DNA of 64,000 nucleotides, from NCBI RefSeq assembly GCF_004331265.1, contig NZ_SJOO01000002.1, positions 558,001 through 622,000 of the forward strand, written 5' to 3'. The notes below the pieces were generated by a model. It had not been told where the DNA came from, ran no database searches, and was given only the letters and a program-made list of their open reading frames with translations. Both the position numbers and the translations under genes were made by a program. Shown here one piece after another: positions 24,528 through 36,163 of this stretch (position 1 is its first letter; every line of letters begins with the position of its first letter). The DNA is from Enterobacter wuhouensis (GTDB taxonomy: Bacteria > Pseudomonadota > Gammaproteobacteria > Enterobacterales > Enterobacteriaceae).

Positions 24528-25631
24528 TTACGCTGTCGTTAAATGGAGGCAGACATCCGGACCTACCGGACGAATCTCGCTGAATTTGAGCTGTGGTGCG
24601 TCGGCCAGTTTTTCAAGGCCGGGCAGCACAAACAGGCCGCGCGCATCGTTGCCTAACAGTTTAGGCGCAACGTAAACGAGAAGCTCGTCCACCAGCCCCG
24701 CCTGAAGCAGCGCACCGGCCAGCGTGGGTCCGGCTTCTACCCAGATACTGTTCACCTGCTGCTTGCCGAGCAACATCATCAGCACCACGAGATCCAGATG
24801 CCCGTTGTGTTCTGGCACCATGATGCTGCGCACGCCTTCCGGCCATTCGCGCGTATCTTCCCGGGTGCGGGCAATCCAGGTTTCGCCGGGCTGCTGCACG
24901 ATCCGGTGCTCGGGCGTCACGCGGTTCTGGCTATCGATAATAATACGCAGCGGCTGGCGCAGGTTTTCCTGCGGATAGAGCGCCTGGGTATCGGCACCCA
25001 GCTCGTCCCAGCGTACGGTCATCGCCGGATCGTCAGCAAGAACGGTTTCACTGCTGGTGAGGATAGCATGACTTTGCGCACGCAGACGTTGCACATCGCG
25101 CCTTGCCTGCGGAGAGGTGATCCACTGGCTTTCACCGCTTGCCATTGCCGTACGACCGTCCACCGAGGCGCCAAGCTTGAGCTGAATATACGGGAAACCG
25201 GTGCGCATACGCTTCAGGAAGCCTTTATTAATTGCTTCGGCGTCCTGCATCATCAGGCCGTGGCTGACGTCGATCCCTTCCTGCTGCAGGCGGTACAGGC
25301 CACGCCCGGCCACCTGAGGATTCGGGTCCTGCATCGAGGCGACCACGCGCGATACGCCTGCGGCAATAAGCGCTTCACAGCACGGCGGCGTGCGCCCGTG
25401 GTGGCTGCAGGGCTCCAGCGTGACGTAGGCCGTCGCGCCGCGCGCCTTCTCGCCCGCCATGCGCAACGCGTGTACTTCGGCATGCGGCTCGCCCGCGCGA
25501 TGGTGATAACCCTCGCCCACAATCTCGCCATCTTTAACAATGACGCACCCGACGTTCGGGTTAGGATGGGTCGTAAAACGTCCGCGCTGCGCCAGCTTCA
25601 TGGCTCGCGCCATGTAAATCTCATCCTGCAT
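24528..25631 (-). CDS. ribD: RibD, riboflavin deaminase/reductase
   Basis: 367 residues, as in E. coli. Bifunctional: N-terminal pyrimidine deaminase with zinc site HAEVHAL (about 50) and PCSHHGRTPPC (about 74-84); C-terminal NADPH-dependent reductase from about 146 (YIQLKLGASVDGRTAM, and WVEAGPTLAGALL). ATG 25631 gives MQDEIYMARAM; an in-frame start 12 codons upstream overlaps nrdR. Four bases after the nrdR stop. Confidence 0.98.
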   Translation of the reverse strand: MQDEIYMARAMKLAQRGRFTTHPNPNVGCVIVKDGEIVGEGYHHRAGEPHAEVHALRMAGEKARGATAYVTLEPCSHHGRTPPCCEALIAAGVSRVVASMQDPNPQVAGRGLYRLQQEGIDVSHGLMMQDAEAINKGFLKRMRTGFPYIQLKLGASVDGRTAMASGESQWITSPQARRDVQRLRAQSHAILTSSETVLADDPAMTVRWDELGADTQALYPQENLRQPLRIIIDSQNRVTPEHRIVQQPGETWIARTREDTREWPEGVRSIMVPEHNGHLDLVVLMMLLGKQQVNSIWVEAGPTLAGALLQAGLVDELLVYVAPKLLGNDARGLFVLPGLEKLADAPQLKFSEIRPVGPDVCLHLTTA

Positions 25632-25635
25632 GAGC

Positions 25636-26097
<462 letters not shown>

Positions 26098-26237
26098 TTA
26101 TCCGGTTAACTGACTTTCATTTTACCCTGATCTGGCCTGACAACAAAGGAAGAGCTTTTTGAGACAAAGGATCTATGTCTTTCATTGCGAGGCTGGCTAC
26201 CATAACGAAGATCCGTTATTTCAAGGAAATAAACGCA

Positions 26238-26777
26238 ATGACAAGACGTTACCTGAAAATTTTGCTGGTGGGGAGCCTCTTCACCCTTAGCGCCTGCGCA
26301 CAGCAGACCGAAGTTCGCCAGATGAAACAAAGCGTGAACACGCTGAATACGGCGATGGACAAGCTGAACAAAGAAACCGTCAAGATTACCCAGCAAAATG
26401 CGCTGAATGCGAAGTCCAGCAGCGGGGTTTACCTCCTGCCCGGTGCCAATACGCCTGCACGCCTGAACAGCCAGATCGGCACCTTAAAGATGTCCCTGGT
26501 GAATGTTGCAGCAAACGCGGATGGTACTCGCGCAACATTACGCATTCAGGGGGAATCGAACGATCCCCTGCCCGCCTTTAGCGGCACCGTAGAGTGGGGG
26601 CAGATTCAGGGCACGACGGAGAATTACCAGGAAGTGAACGTGAAGAACCAGCTGTTCACCGCTCCGGCGAGCACTCTTGCACCGAGCGACGTTGATATCC
26701 CGGTTCAGCTTAGCGGCCTAACGCCGGACCAGCTGGGCTTTATTCGCATCCACGATATTCAGCCCGCAGCGCAGTAA
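26238..26777 (+). CDS. yajI: Predicted lipoprotein YajI
   Basis: 179 residues, DUF3251. Signal peptide MTRRYLKILLVGSLFTLSAC with lipobox LSAC at residues 17-20. A short coiled-coil (KQSVNTLNTAMDKLNKETVK) follows, then a beta-rich domain ending in IRIHDIQPAAQ. Function unknown. ATG 26238 is chosen to give the signal peptide. Between nrdR (divergent) and tsx (same direction). Confidence 0.93.
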   Translation: MTRRYLKILLVGSLFTLSACAQQTEVRQMKQSVNTLNTAMDKLNKETVKITQQNALNAKSSSGVYLLPGANTPARLNSQIGTLKMSLVNVAANADGTRATLRIQGESNDPLPAFSGTVEWGQIQGTTENYQEVNVKNQLFTAPASTLAPSDVDIPVQLSGLTPDQLGFIRIHDIQPAAQ

Positions 26778-26921
26778 TTTCCCTCCTTCTTAGCGGAGTG
26801 CAATGTCACTCCGCTAACATTTACATCCCGCAAAGATTGGCAACATAAATGATTGCCGTTACAATCCCCGCCGTTTAAAGTACGCAAACGTGAACGCAAT
26901 CGATTACGTGCGTGAGAGATA

Positions 26922-26963
26922 TGTGAAACAACACATATTTTTGTGAGCAGGGATTCCTATAAT
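26922..26963 (+). promoter_or_regulatory. tsx promoter region with CRP/CytR-like site
   Basis: A perfect -10 TATAAT is at 26958-26963. TGTGAAACAACACATA (26922-26937) resembles a CRP half-palindrome and another TGTGA lies at 26942. In E. coli tsx is controlled by CRP-CytR and DeoR. The site assignment is by resemblance. Confidence 0.5.
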
Positions 26964-27048
26964 AGGCTCCGCACAAACACGAAATATTTTGATACGCAAA
27001 TCGCGCATTTTTCACTCCCGGAAGGGAATTTCAATCAGTGGCATGATT

Positions 27049-27927
27049 ATGAAAAAAACATTACTCGCAGCCGGTGCAGTACTGGCACTTTCCACCTCCT
27101 TCACTGTTAACGCAGCGGAAAACGATAAACCACAATACCTCTCCGACTGGTGGCACCAGAGCGTTAACGTGGTAGGCAGCTACCACACCCGTTTCGGACC
27201 TCAGATCCGCAACGATACCTACCTGGAATACGAAGCGTTCGCCAAGAAAGACTGGTTTGATTTCTATGGCTATATGGATGCACCGGTCTTCTTCGGCGGT
27301 AACACCGACGCGAAAGGCATCTGGAACCACGGTTCCCCGCTGTTCATGGAAATTGAACCGCGCTTCTCCATCGACAAGCTGACCGGTGCAGACCTGAGCT
27401 TTGGTCCGTTTAAAGAGTGGTATTTCGCCAACAACTACATCTACGACATGGGCCGTAACAAGTCCGGTCGTCAGAGCACCTGGTATATGGGTCTGGGTAC
27501 CGACATCGACACCGGCCTGCCGATGAGCCTGTCCATGAACGTGTACGCGAAATACCAGTGGCAGAACTACGGTGCTGAGAACGAAAACGACTGGGACGGC
27601 TACCGTTTCAAAGTGAAGTACTTTGTGCCAATCACCCAGCTGTGGGGCGGTAACCTGAGCTACATCGGCTTCACCAACTTTGACTGGGGTTCAGACCTGG
27701 GCGACAAGAGTGCTTACGCAGAGAACGGCATCAAGCAGCGTACCAACGACTCTATCGCCTCAAGCCATATCCTGGCGCTGAACTACGATCACTGGCACTA
27801 CTCTGTCGTCGCGCGTTACTGGCACAACGGCGGCCAGTGGAATGACGACGCCGACCTGAGCTGGATGAAAGAAAACGTCCGTTCTACCGGTTGGGGTGGT
27901 TACCTGGTTGTAGGTTATAACTTCTAA
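27049..27927 (+). CDS. tsx: Tsx, nucleoside-specific outer-membrane channel
   Basis: 292 residues. Signal peptide [23 protein letters not shown] cleaved after NAA-type site, then a 12-stranded beta-barrel ending in a C-terminal Phe (YLVVGYNF), as needed for BAM insertion. Imports nucleosides and albicidin, and in E. coli is the receptor for phage T6 and colicin K. The loop near [17 protein letters not shown] differs from K-12, as expected for phage-exposed loops. ATG 27049 is chosen over upstream codons for the signal peptide. Confidence 0.97.
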   Translation: MKKTLLAAGAVLALSTSFTVNAAENDKPQYLSDWWHQSVNVVGSYHTRFGPQIRNDTYLEYEAFAKKDWFDFYGYMDAPVFFGGNTDAKGIWNHGSPLFMEIEPRFSIDKLTGADLSFGPFKEWYFANNYIYDMGRNKSGRQSTWYMGLGTDIDTGLPMSLSMNVYAKYQWQNYGAENENDWDGYRFKVKYFVPITQLWGGNLSYIGFTNFDWGSDLGDKSAYAENGIKQRTNDSIASSHILALNYDHWHYSVVARYWHNGGQWNDDADLSWMKENVRSTGWGGYLVVGYNF

Positions 27928-27940
27928 CCTTGTGGTTGGT

Positions 27941-28010
27941 GCCGGGTGGCGGCTACGCCTTACCCGGCCTACAAAACCTGTAGGCCCGTGCAAGCGCAGC
28001 GCCGCCGGGC
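27941..28010. repeat. REP pair after tsx
   Basis: GCCGGGTGGCGGCTACGCC and a second arm AGCGCAGCGCCGCCGGGC form a REP/BIME element between tsx and its terminator. Confidence 0.8.
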
Positions 28011-28039
28011 AAAAAAGCCAGCTCAAAAGCTGGCTTTTT
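28011..28039. terminator. Bidirectional terminator between tsx and the WYL regulator
   Basis: AAAAAAGCCAGCT, CAAA, AGCTGGCTTTTT. It overlaps the stop codon of the regulator gene by two bases. Confidence 0.85.
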
Positions 28040-28718
28040 ACCGCTTAACCTTCCGTAAAAAATCCGCCAAAGACCTGTCCGCACTCTCGCTAAAGCGTCT
28101 TTCCGTCAATGCGATATTCAAACATCTGTCGAGCCGGAAGCAGCGGTAGTCATCGCGCCGTTCGCACCATGCGGCCAGCAGCCAGTGCTCGCCCCAGAAG
28201 AACAGCCCCAGCGGCTGAACCTCGCGCTTTGAAAGCTGCCCGGCCTCATCACGATAATGCAGCGCCAGCACGCGCTGGGCGGATATCGCCTGATGGATCA
28301 CATCAAACCCGCTGCGCGAATGGGGCTGAAGCGCAATGTCCGGCGCGTAGATCCGCGTCTGCTCAGCCTTGCGCCTGCTTTCCTCCGGCAGGATCGCCAG
28401 CACCTTCTCCTGGGCAGACTCCAGCTCGCGCGACAGCGATTCGCCTCCCCAGGTTTTAAGCAGGCGAATTGCGACAATCAGCGCCTCAGACTCTTTGTTG
28501 GTCAGCATCAGCGGCGGTAAATCAAAGCCCGACATCAGCCGATATCCGCTTCCCGCCTCTCCCTCTACCGGCACGCCAGAGAGAGACAGGTCGCGGATAT
28601 CGCGGTAGACCGTGCGCTCTGACACGCCAAGCCTCTCCGCCAGATGCGCTGCCGTTGTCAGACGCCTGCCCCGCAGGATCTGCACAATCTGAAATAAACG
28701 GTCAGCGCGTCGGGTCAT
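28038..28718 (-). CDS. YafY-type HTH/WYL transcriptional regulator
   Basis: 226 residues. An N-terminal helix-turn-helix of the DeoR type (MTRRADRLFQIVQILRGRR then TTAAHLAERLGVSERTVYRD, residues 20-40) is followed by a WYL ligand-sensing domain (about 135-205: VLALHYRDEAGQ and LGLFFWGEHWLLAAWCERR). It closely recalls E. coli YafY. It starts 14 bases after the stop of the VOC gene, so the two form one unit. It probably controls that unit through the palindrome at 29146-29169. The locus corresponds to the yajD position in K-12. Confidence 0.85.
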   Translation of the reverse strand: MTRRADRLFQIVQILRGRRLTTAAHLAERLGVSERTVYRDIRDLSLSGVPVEGEAGSGYRLMSGFDLPPLMLTNKESEALIVAIRLLKTWGGESLSRELESAQEKVLAILPEESRRKAEQTRIYAPDIALQPHSRSGFDVIHQAISAQRVLALHYRDEAGQLSKREVQPLGLFFWGEHWLLAAWCERRDDYRCFRLDRCLNIALTERRFSESADRSLADFLRKVKR

Positions 28719-28732
28719 GTATGAATCCGCTC

Positions 28733-29098
28733 TCAGGCAGGTTGATGGAGGCCGACGCGGTTACCTTCGCAGTCGGTAAACAAAGCGATAGTACCAATGC
28801 CGTTTGGCAATTCAAGCGGGCCAAACACGCACTCACCGCCCGCCGAGGCGATTCGATCGAGCGTGGCCGCCAGACTGTCAGTATGCAGGTAAATAATAGC
28901 GCCCTGTGTTGAAGGCGTAATACCGTCAAATTTTGCCAGCGCGCCGCCGGTCGCCGGATCTTCGTGCGGGAAAATCGCCAGATCTGCAACGTCCATTTTC
29001 TCGCGACGCAGCGTAACCTGCATCACCGGCTCGTAAAACGTAATGGCGCGATCTATATCAGCGACCGGAATTTCAAACCAGTTAATCACACTTTTCAT
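28733..29098 (-). CDS. VOC-family (glyoxalase/bleomycin-resistance-like) protein
   Basis: 121 residues, a single vicinal-oxygen-chelate domain: KSVINWFEIPVADIDRAITF at the start, DPATGGALAKF in the middle and ALFTDCEGNRVGLHQPA at the end. Related proteins bind or modify small molecules; no substrate can be named. ATG 29098 is preferred, with CAGGAG five bases upstream; a GTG at 29104 is in frame. First gene of a two-gene unit with the WYL regulator. Confidence 0.85.
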   Translation of the reverse strand: MKSVINWFEIPVADIDRAITFYEPVMQVTLRREKMDVADLAIFPHEDPATGGALAKFDGITPSTQGAIIYLHTDSLAATLDRIASAGGECVFGPLELPNGIGTIALFTDCEGNRVGLHQPA

Positions 29099-29145
29099 AA
29101 TCACTCCTGCCTGTTGTTTGGGTTCAGAAGGAGTCTACGACAGGG

Positions 29146-29182
29146 CTCCTGACAGCATACTGTCAGGAGTGTTTGTCAGGAG
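29146..29182 (-). promoter_or_regulatory. Palindromic operator candidate before the VOC/WYL unit
   Basis: CTCCTGACAG (29146-29155), CATA, CTGTCAGGAG (29160-29169) is a perfect 10-bp inverted repeat. A third half-site TGTCAGGAG is at 29174-29182. It lies 48-84 bases before the VOC start and away from the secF terminator. Confidence 0.65.
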
Positions 29183-29187
29183 CAGGC

Positions 29188-29218
29188 AAAAAAAATCCCG
29201 GTCAATAGACCGGGATTT
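29188..29218 (-). terminator. Intrinsic terminator of secDF
   Basis: AAATCCCGGTC / GACCGGGATTT perfect 11-bp stem with a 4-base loop, then a T-run on the minus strand, after the secF stop. Confidence 0.9.
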
Positions 29219-29240
29219 CGATAACGCTTCTGACGATGTC

Positions 29241-30212
29241 TTACGGCAGAATTGACGGCTGATCCGCCCCTTCTTTTTCGACTTTCTGCTGGAGCAGATG
29301 CTCGCGCTTCATGCCGAGTTTCAGTGCCAGTGCGGACGCCACGTAGATGGACGACGCCGTACCGATAGACACACCAATCAGCATGGTCAGCGAGAAGCCT
29401 TCCAGTACCGGGCCACCGAAGAGGAACAGCATCAGGATAACCATCAAGGTGGTACCCGATGTGATCAACGTACGGTGCAGCGTCTGGGTCAACGACACGT
29501 TGAAGATTTCGTACGGCGTACCGCGACGGATCTTACGGAAGTTTTCACGAATACGGTCAGATACCACGATACTGTCGTTCAGTGAGTAACCGATAACGGA
29601 CATCAGGGATGCCACAATCGTCAGGTCAATCTCAATATGGAACAGAGACAGTATGCCCATGGTGATCACCACGTCGTGCGCCAGCGCGATAACCACGCCT
29701 GCCGCCAGTCGCCACTCGAAGCGGAAACCGACATAAATCAGGATGGAGATCAGCGCCACCATCAGCGCCATTGCACCGGTCTGCGCCAGGTCCGCACCCA
29801 CGCTCGGGCCGACGAACTCAATACGCTTAACCGTTGCATCCTGGCTGGTCGTTTCGTTAATAACCTGTACGACCTTGCTGCCCAGCTCCTGGCTGCCGTT
29901 AGCATCGTGCACCGGCGGCATACGCACCATGATGTCACGGCTGCTGCCGAAGTTCTGCAGCAGCGGCTCTTCGAAGCCCGCTTTCTGCAGAGACAGACGC
30001 ATTTCGTCCATATCGACCGGTTTTTCCAGGGTGATTTCAATCACCGTACCACCGGTAAAATCGAGACCCCAGTTAAAGCCCTTCACGCCCATTATGACGA
30101 TGGACAGAATCAGCAGAAAACCTGAAATGCCGAAGGCCCAGTAGTCCCAGCGCATAAAGTCCCAGACTTTACGGCCATGGTTCAATTGTTCAACAGTATA
30201 TTCCTGTGCCAC
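29241..30212 (-). CDS. secF: SecF, protein translocase accessory subunit
   Basis: 323 residues, starting GTG (30210-30212), as in E. coli. RND-type membrane protein with six membrane segments and a periplasmic domain between segments 1 and 2. Works with SecD and YajC to use the proton gradient to complete export through SecYEG. The segment [17 protein letters not shown] and [18 protein letters not shown] are typical. Ten bases after secD. Confidence 0.98.
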   Translation of the reverse strand: MAQEYTVEQLNHGRKVWDFMRWDYWAFGISGFLLILSIVIMGVKGFNWGLDFTGGTVIEITLEKPVDMDEMRLSLQKAGFEEPLLQNFGSSRDIMVRMPPVHDANGSQELGSKVVQVINETTSQDATVKRIEFVGPSVGADLAQTGAMALMVALISILIYVGFRFEWRLAAGVVIALAHDVVITMGILSLFHIEIDLTIVASLMSVIGYSLNDSIVVSDRIRENFRKIRRGTPYEIFNVSLTQTLHRTLITSGTTLMVILMLFLFGGPVLEGFSLTMLIGVSIGTASSIYVASALALKLGMKREHLLQQKVEKEGADQPSILP

Positions 30213-30222
30213 AACGCACTCC

Positions 30223-32070
30223 TCAGATAGACAGCTTTTTGACGCGCTTGCCGCCGTACAGCAGGTTCACGATGGCACGGGTGCCGACAATAGCGGTAAA
30301 CATCGACGTTGCGACACCGATACCGGTAGTAATCGCAAAGCCTTTGATCGCGCCAGTACCCACTGCATACAGGATAAGAACCTTAATCAGTGTTGTTACG
30401 TTCGCATCGAAGATGGAGCTGAACGCGCCTTTATAGCCTTCTTCAATCGCCTGCTGCACAGAACGACCGTTGCTTAGCTCTTCTTTAATACGTTCGTTTA
30501 TCAGTACGTTGGCGTCGACCGCCACCGCAAGGGTAAGCACGATACCCGCAATACCCGGCATGGTTAGCGTCGCCCCCGGCAGCAGGGACATGATACCGAT
30601 AATCAGCACCAGGTTCGCCACCAGCGCAGAGGTCGCAATCAGACCAAACTTCTTGTAGAAGAAGATCATGAAGAGGATGGACACCACCAGACCGGCCAGA
30701 CACGCTTCCAGACCCTGTTTGATGTTCTGCATACCCAGGGTTGGACCGATGGTACGTTCTTCCACAATCTGAATTGGCGCAATCAGCGCACCGGCACGCA
30801 GCAGCAGCGAGAGCTGACGCGCTTCGTTCGGGTTGCTGATACCGGTGATGCGGAAGCTGTTACCCAGACGAGACTGGATGTTGGCGATGTTAATCACCTC
30901 TTCCTCTTTCACCAGCACCGCACGGCCGTTGGCATCTTTCTTACCGCTGTCCTTGTACTCCACGAACAGGGTCGCCATCGGTTTGCCGATGTTGTCCTTG
31001 GTGAAGTTAGACATGATGTTACCGCCCGCGCTATCCAGCGAGATGTTAACCTGCGGCTGGTTGTACTCATCCTGGCTTGAAGTGGAGTCGGTGATGTGGT
31101 CACCGGTCAGGATCACGCGTTTGTACAGCACAACCGGCTGACCTTCGCGGGTCTGTTTCACTTCGGAGTCGCCCGGGATACGGCCAGAGGCGGCAGCAGA
31201 CTGATCGACGTTGGAGTTAACCAGACGGAATTCCAGGGTTGCAGTCGCACCCAGAATCTCTTTCGCACGCGCGGTATCCTGGATACCCGGCAGTTCCACC
31301 ACGATACGGTCAGCACCCTGACGCTGTACCAGCGGCTCGGCCACGCCCAGCTGGTTTACACGGTTACGCAGAATGTTGATGTTCTGCTGAACGGCGTATT
31401 CACGCGCTTCGCTCAGACGCGCATCCGTCATCACCGCACGCAGCTGGTTGCTGCCCTGAGAGGTGATCACCAGATCGCGGTGACGCTGAGACAGATAGGT
31501 CACAGCCTGGTCACGCGCCGCGCTGTCGCGGAAGGTGATGCTCATGCCGTAGTTATCTTCTTTGCGCACGGTAGTGTACGCGATGCCTTTGTCGCGCAGA
31601 TCGCTGCGCAGGCTGTCGATATTCTGTTCCTGCAGCTTGCCGAGCGCGGTATCCATATCCACTTCCATCAGGAAGTGAACGCCACCACGCAGGTCAAGAC
31701 CGAGTTTCATTGGCTCTGCGTTCAGCGCAGCCAGCCAACGTGGGGTTGCAGGAGCAAGGTTAAGCGCCACGACGTATTTATCACCCAGCACGCCCATCAG
31801 CGCTTCACGGGCGCGGAGCTGCGTGTCGGTGGTGTCGAAGCGAGCAAGAATTGCGCCCTCTTCCAGTGCCACAGACTTAGCGGTAATTTTTTCTTCTTGT
31901 AACGTTTTCTGGACCTGGATCAGCGTTTGCTCACTGGCGGCGACACCGCGCGCGCCAGTGATTTGAACGGCCGGATCCTCACCATACAGGTTGGGAAGCG
32001 CGTACAGCAGGCCGACGATAATCACGACGACCAGCATGATGTACTTCCACAAAGGATAACGGTTTAACAC
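30223..32070 (-). CDS. secD: SecD, protein translocase accessory subunit
   Basis: 615 residues, starting GTG (32068-32070). One membrane segment at the N terminus, a large periplasmic P1 domain ([17 protein letters not shown] near 120-136, [17 protein letters not shown] near 270), then five more segments with [15 protein letters not shown] near 520. Forms the SecDF proton-driven motor. Between yajC and secF. Confidence 0.98.
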   Translation of the reverse strand: MLNRYPLWKYIMLVVVIIVGLLYALPNLYGEDPAVQITGARGVAASEQTLIQVQKTLQEEKITAKSVALEEGAILARFDTTDTQLRAREALMGVLGDKYVVALNLAPATPRWLAALNAEPMKLGLDLRGGVHFLMEVDMDTALGKLQEQNIDSLRSDLRDKGIAYTTVRKEDNYGMSITFRDSAARDQAVTYLSQRHRDLVITSQGSNQLRAVMTDARLSEAREYAVQQNINILRNRVNQLGVAEPLVQRQGADRIVVELPGIQDTARAKEILGATATLEFRLVNSNVDQSAAASGRIPGDSEVKQTREGQPVVLYKRVILTGDHITDSTSSQDEYNQPQVNISLDSAGGNIMSNFTKDNIGKPMATLFVEYKDSGKKDANGRAVLVKEEEVINIANIQSRLGNSFRITGISNPNEARQLSLLLRAGALIAPIQIVEERTIGPTLGMQNIKQGLEACLAGLVVSILFMIFFYKKFGLIATSALVANLVLIIGIMSLLPGATLTMPGIAGIVLTLAVAVDANVLINERIKEELSNGRSVQQAIEEGYKGAFSSIFDANVTTLIKVLILYAVGTGAIKGFAITTGIGVATSMFTAIVGTRAIVNLLYGGKRVKKLSI

Positions 32071-32097
32071 GGCAGTTCCCTTTGGGAAAAGTTGGGA

Positions 32098-32430
32098 TTA
32101 CAGCGCCTTCATGGTGCCTTTCGGCAGAACGGCAGCTACGAAGTCACGTTTGATAACCACTTCAGTGGTATCGTTCAGAGCGATAGCAATGTAGCCGCTT
32201 TCAGCTACTTTGGTCACGCGACCGACCAGGCCACCGTTGGTCAGCACTTCATCGCCTTTCGCAATGGAGTTCATCAGGTTTTTGTGCTCTTTGGTGCGCT
32301 TCTGCTGTGGACGCAGGATCATGAAGTAGAAGATCAGACCGAACACAACCAGCATCAGAATCAGAGACATTGGGCTGCCCTGCGCTGGAGCGCCTGTTGC
32401 TGCTACCGCATCAGAAATAAAAAAGCTCAT
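32098..32430 (-). CDS. yajC: YajC, Sec translocon accessory protein
   Basis: 110 residues with one membrane segment (about 20-42, SLILMLVVFGLIFYFMILRP) and a cytoplasmic domain KRTKEHKNLMNSIAKGDEVL. Binds SecDF and YidC. 27 bases upstream of secD and 22 bases downstream of tgt, in the queA-tgt-yajC-secD-secF operon. Confidence 0.97.
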   Translation of the reverse strand: MSFFISDAVAATGAPAQGSPMSLILMLVVFGLIFYFMILRPQQKRTKEHKNLMNSIAKGDEVLTNGGLVGRVTKVAESGYIAIALNDTTEVVIKRDFVAAVLPKGTMKAL

Positions 32431-32452
32431 TCAAATTCCCTCATTATTAAAA

Positions 32453-34704
<2,252 letters not shown>

Positions 34705-34796
34705 GACGTATACTCGTGACTTAAAAACAGGCGGCATAGTCTAGTGCTCACACCCTTTTGCTGCAACAACTAGCCGCTTCCGGACAAATAAAACGC

Positions 34797-35378
34797 ATGA
34801 ATTTTCTCGCTCACCTGCATCTCGCTCACCTCGCCGACAGCTCACTTTCGGGCAATTTGCTGGCCGATTTTGTACGCGGTAACCCCGCGGAGGACTATTC
34901 CCCCGAGGTTGTCGACGGGATTTTTATGCACCGCCGCATCGACGTGTTGACCGATAACCTGCCGGAGGTGACGGAGGCTAAAGCCTGGTTCCGCCCCGAA
35001 ACGCGCCGCGTTGCGCCGATCACGCTCGATGTGATGTGGGACCATTTTCTGTCGCGCCACTGGGAACAACTGTCGCCGGAGATGCCCTTGCCGGATTTTG
35101 TGCGCTATGCCCGCCAGCAGGTGTCGATCATCCTGCCCGACTCGCCGCCGCGCTTTGTGAATCTGAACAACTATCTCTGGTCCGAACGCTGGCTGGAGCG
35201 CTACGGCGAGATGGATTTCATTCAGAACGTGTTGAATGGGATGGCGAGCCGTCGCCCGCGTCTGGACGCGCTGCGCGACTCCTGGCACGACCTGGATACA
35301 CATTACGACGCGCTGGAAACGCGCTTCTGGCAGTTTTATCCGCGCATGATGGCGCAGGCGAAAAACAAACTGCTGTGA
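34797..35378 (+). CDS. acpH: Acyl carrier protein phosphodiesterase
   Basis: 193 residues. Removes the 4'-phosphopantetheine arm from holo-ACP. HD-domain-like fold; [31 protein letters not shown] and [14 protein letters not shown] carry the conserved His and Asp residues. Divergent from queA, upstream of tsaA. Confidence 0.95.
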   Translation: MNFLAHLHLAHLADSSLSGNLLADFVRGNPAEDYSPEVVDGIFMHRRIDVLTDNLPEVTEAKAWFRPETRRVAPITLDVMWDHFLSRHWEQLSPEMPLPDFVRYARQQVSIILPDSPPRFVNLNNYLWSERWLERYGEMDFIQNVLNGMASRRPRLDALRDSWHDLDTHYDALETRFWQFYPRMMAQAKNKLL

Positions 35379-35392
35379 CTCTATTTATATTG

Positions 35393-35429
35393 ATAGGCGA
35401 AATCTTATTGAACGATTGTCGCCACCTCT
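35393..35429 (+). promoter_or_regulatory. Possible OxyR binding site before tsaA
   Basis: Four tetramers spaced exactly 7 bases apart, ATAG-N7-CTTA-N7-ATTG-N7-CTCT, match the OxyR pattern ATAG/CTAT/ATAG/CTAT at 12 of 16 positions. The site ends against the -35 hexamer, the position where OxyR activates. Motif-based inference. Confidence 0.45.
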
Positions 35430-35458
35430 TTGTCTTATTCCCGAACACTCTCTATACT
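35430..35458 (+). promoter_or_regulatory. Promoter of tsaA
   Basis: TTGTCT (35430-35435), 17-base spacer, TATACT (35453-35458); 48 bases before the tsaA ATG, which has AGGAGA upstream. Confidence 0.6.
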
Positions 35459-35505
35459 GGCCCGCGTTGCGTTCCAAATAACCTTAGTATCTACAGGAGA
35501 ATCAT

Positions 35506-36108
35506 ATGGTTCTGGTAACTCGTCCGGCTCCGGATTTTACAGCTGCAGCAGTTCTGGGCAACGGTGAAATCGTTGAAAACTTCAACTTCAAACAGCACAC
35601 CAACGGTAAAGCGACCGTTCTGTTCTTCTGGCCAATGGACTTCACTTTCGTTTGCCCGTCTGAGCTGATCGCATTCGACAAACGTTATGAAGAATTCCAG
35701 AAGCGTGGCGTAGAAGTTGTTGGCGTCTCCTTCGACTCTGAATTTGTACACAACGCATGGCGTAACACCCCTGTCGACAACGGCGGCATCGGTGCGGTGA
35801 AATACGCAATGGTTGCGGACATCAAACGCGAAATCCAGCAGGCTTACGGTATCGAACATCCGGACGCTGGCGTTGCGCTGCGTGGTTCCTTCCTGATCGA
35901 CGCAAACGGCATCGTTCGTCACCAGGTTGTGAACGATCTGCCGCTGGGTCGTAACATCGACGAAATGCTGCGCATGGTTGACGCGCTGCAGTTCCACGAA
36001 GAGCACGGCGAAGTGTGCCCGGCTCAGTGGGAAAAAGGTAAAGAAGGTATGAACGCGTCTCCAGACGGCGTGGCTAAATACCTGTCCGAGAACGTATCCA
36101 GCCTGTAA
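35506..36108 (+). CDS. tsaA: TsaA-type typical 2-Cys peroxiredoxin
   Basis: 200 residues. Thiol peroxidase that reduces hydrogen peroxide and alkyl hydroperoxides. The peroxidatic Cys50 is in MDFTFVCPSEL and the resolving Cys171 in HGEVCPAQW, the AhpC/Prx1 pattern. GGIG is present near 90, and the C terminus (YLSENVSSL) lacks the YF helix motif of peroxide-sensitive forms, which suggests resistance to overoxidation. It matches the Salmonella gene tsaA beside acpH; K-12 lacks it here. Own promoter with an OxyR-like site, and a strong terminator. Confidence 0.93.
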   Translation: MVLVTRPAPDFTAAAVLGNGEIVENFNFKQHTNGKATVLFFWPMDFTFVCPSELIAFDKRYEEFQKRGVEVVGVSFDSEFVHNAWRNTPVDNGGIGAVKYAMVADIKREIQQAYGIEHPDAGVALRGSFLIDANGIVRHQVVNDLPLGRNIDEMLRMVDALQFHEEHGEVCPAQWEKGKEGMNASPDGVAKYLSENVSSL

Positions 36109-36123
36109 TCGGCACGGTTTACG

Positions 36124-36151
36124 AAAAAGGCCCGCTTATGCGGGCCTTTTT
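36124..36151. terminator. Bidirectional terminator between tsaA and malZ
   Basis: AAAAAGGCCCGC, TTAT, GCGGGCCTTTTT, a perfect 12-bp pairing between convergent genes. Confidence 0.92.
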
Positions 36152-36163
36152 GTTTGTTGCCGA

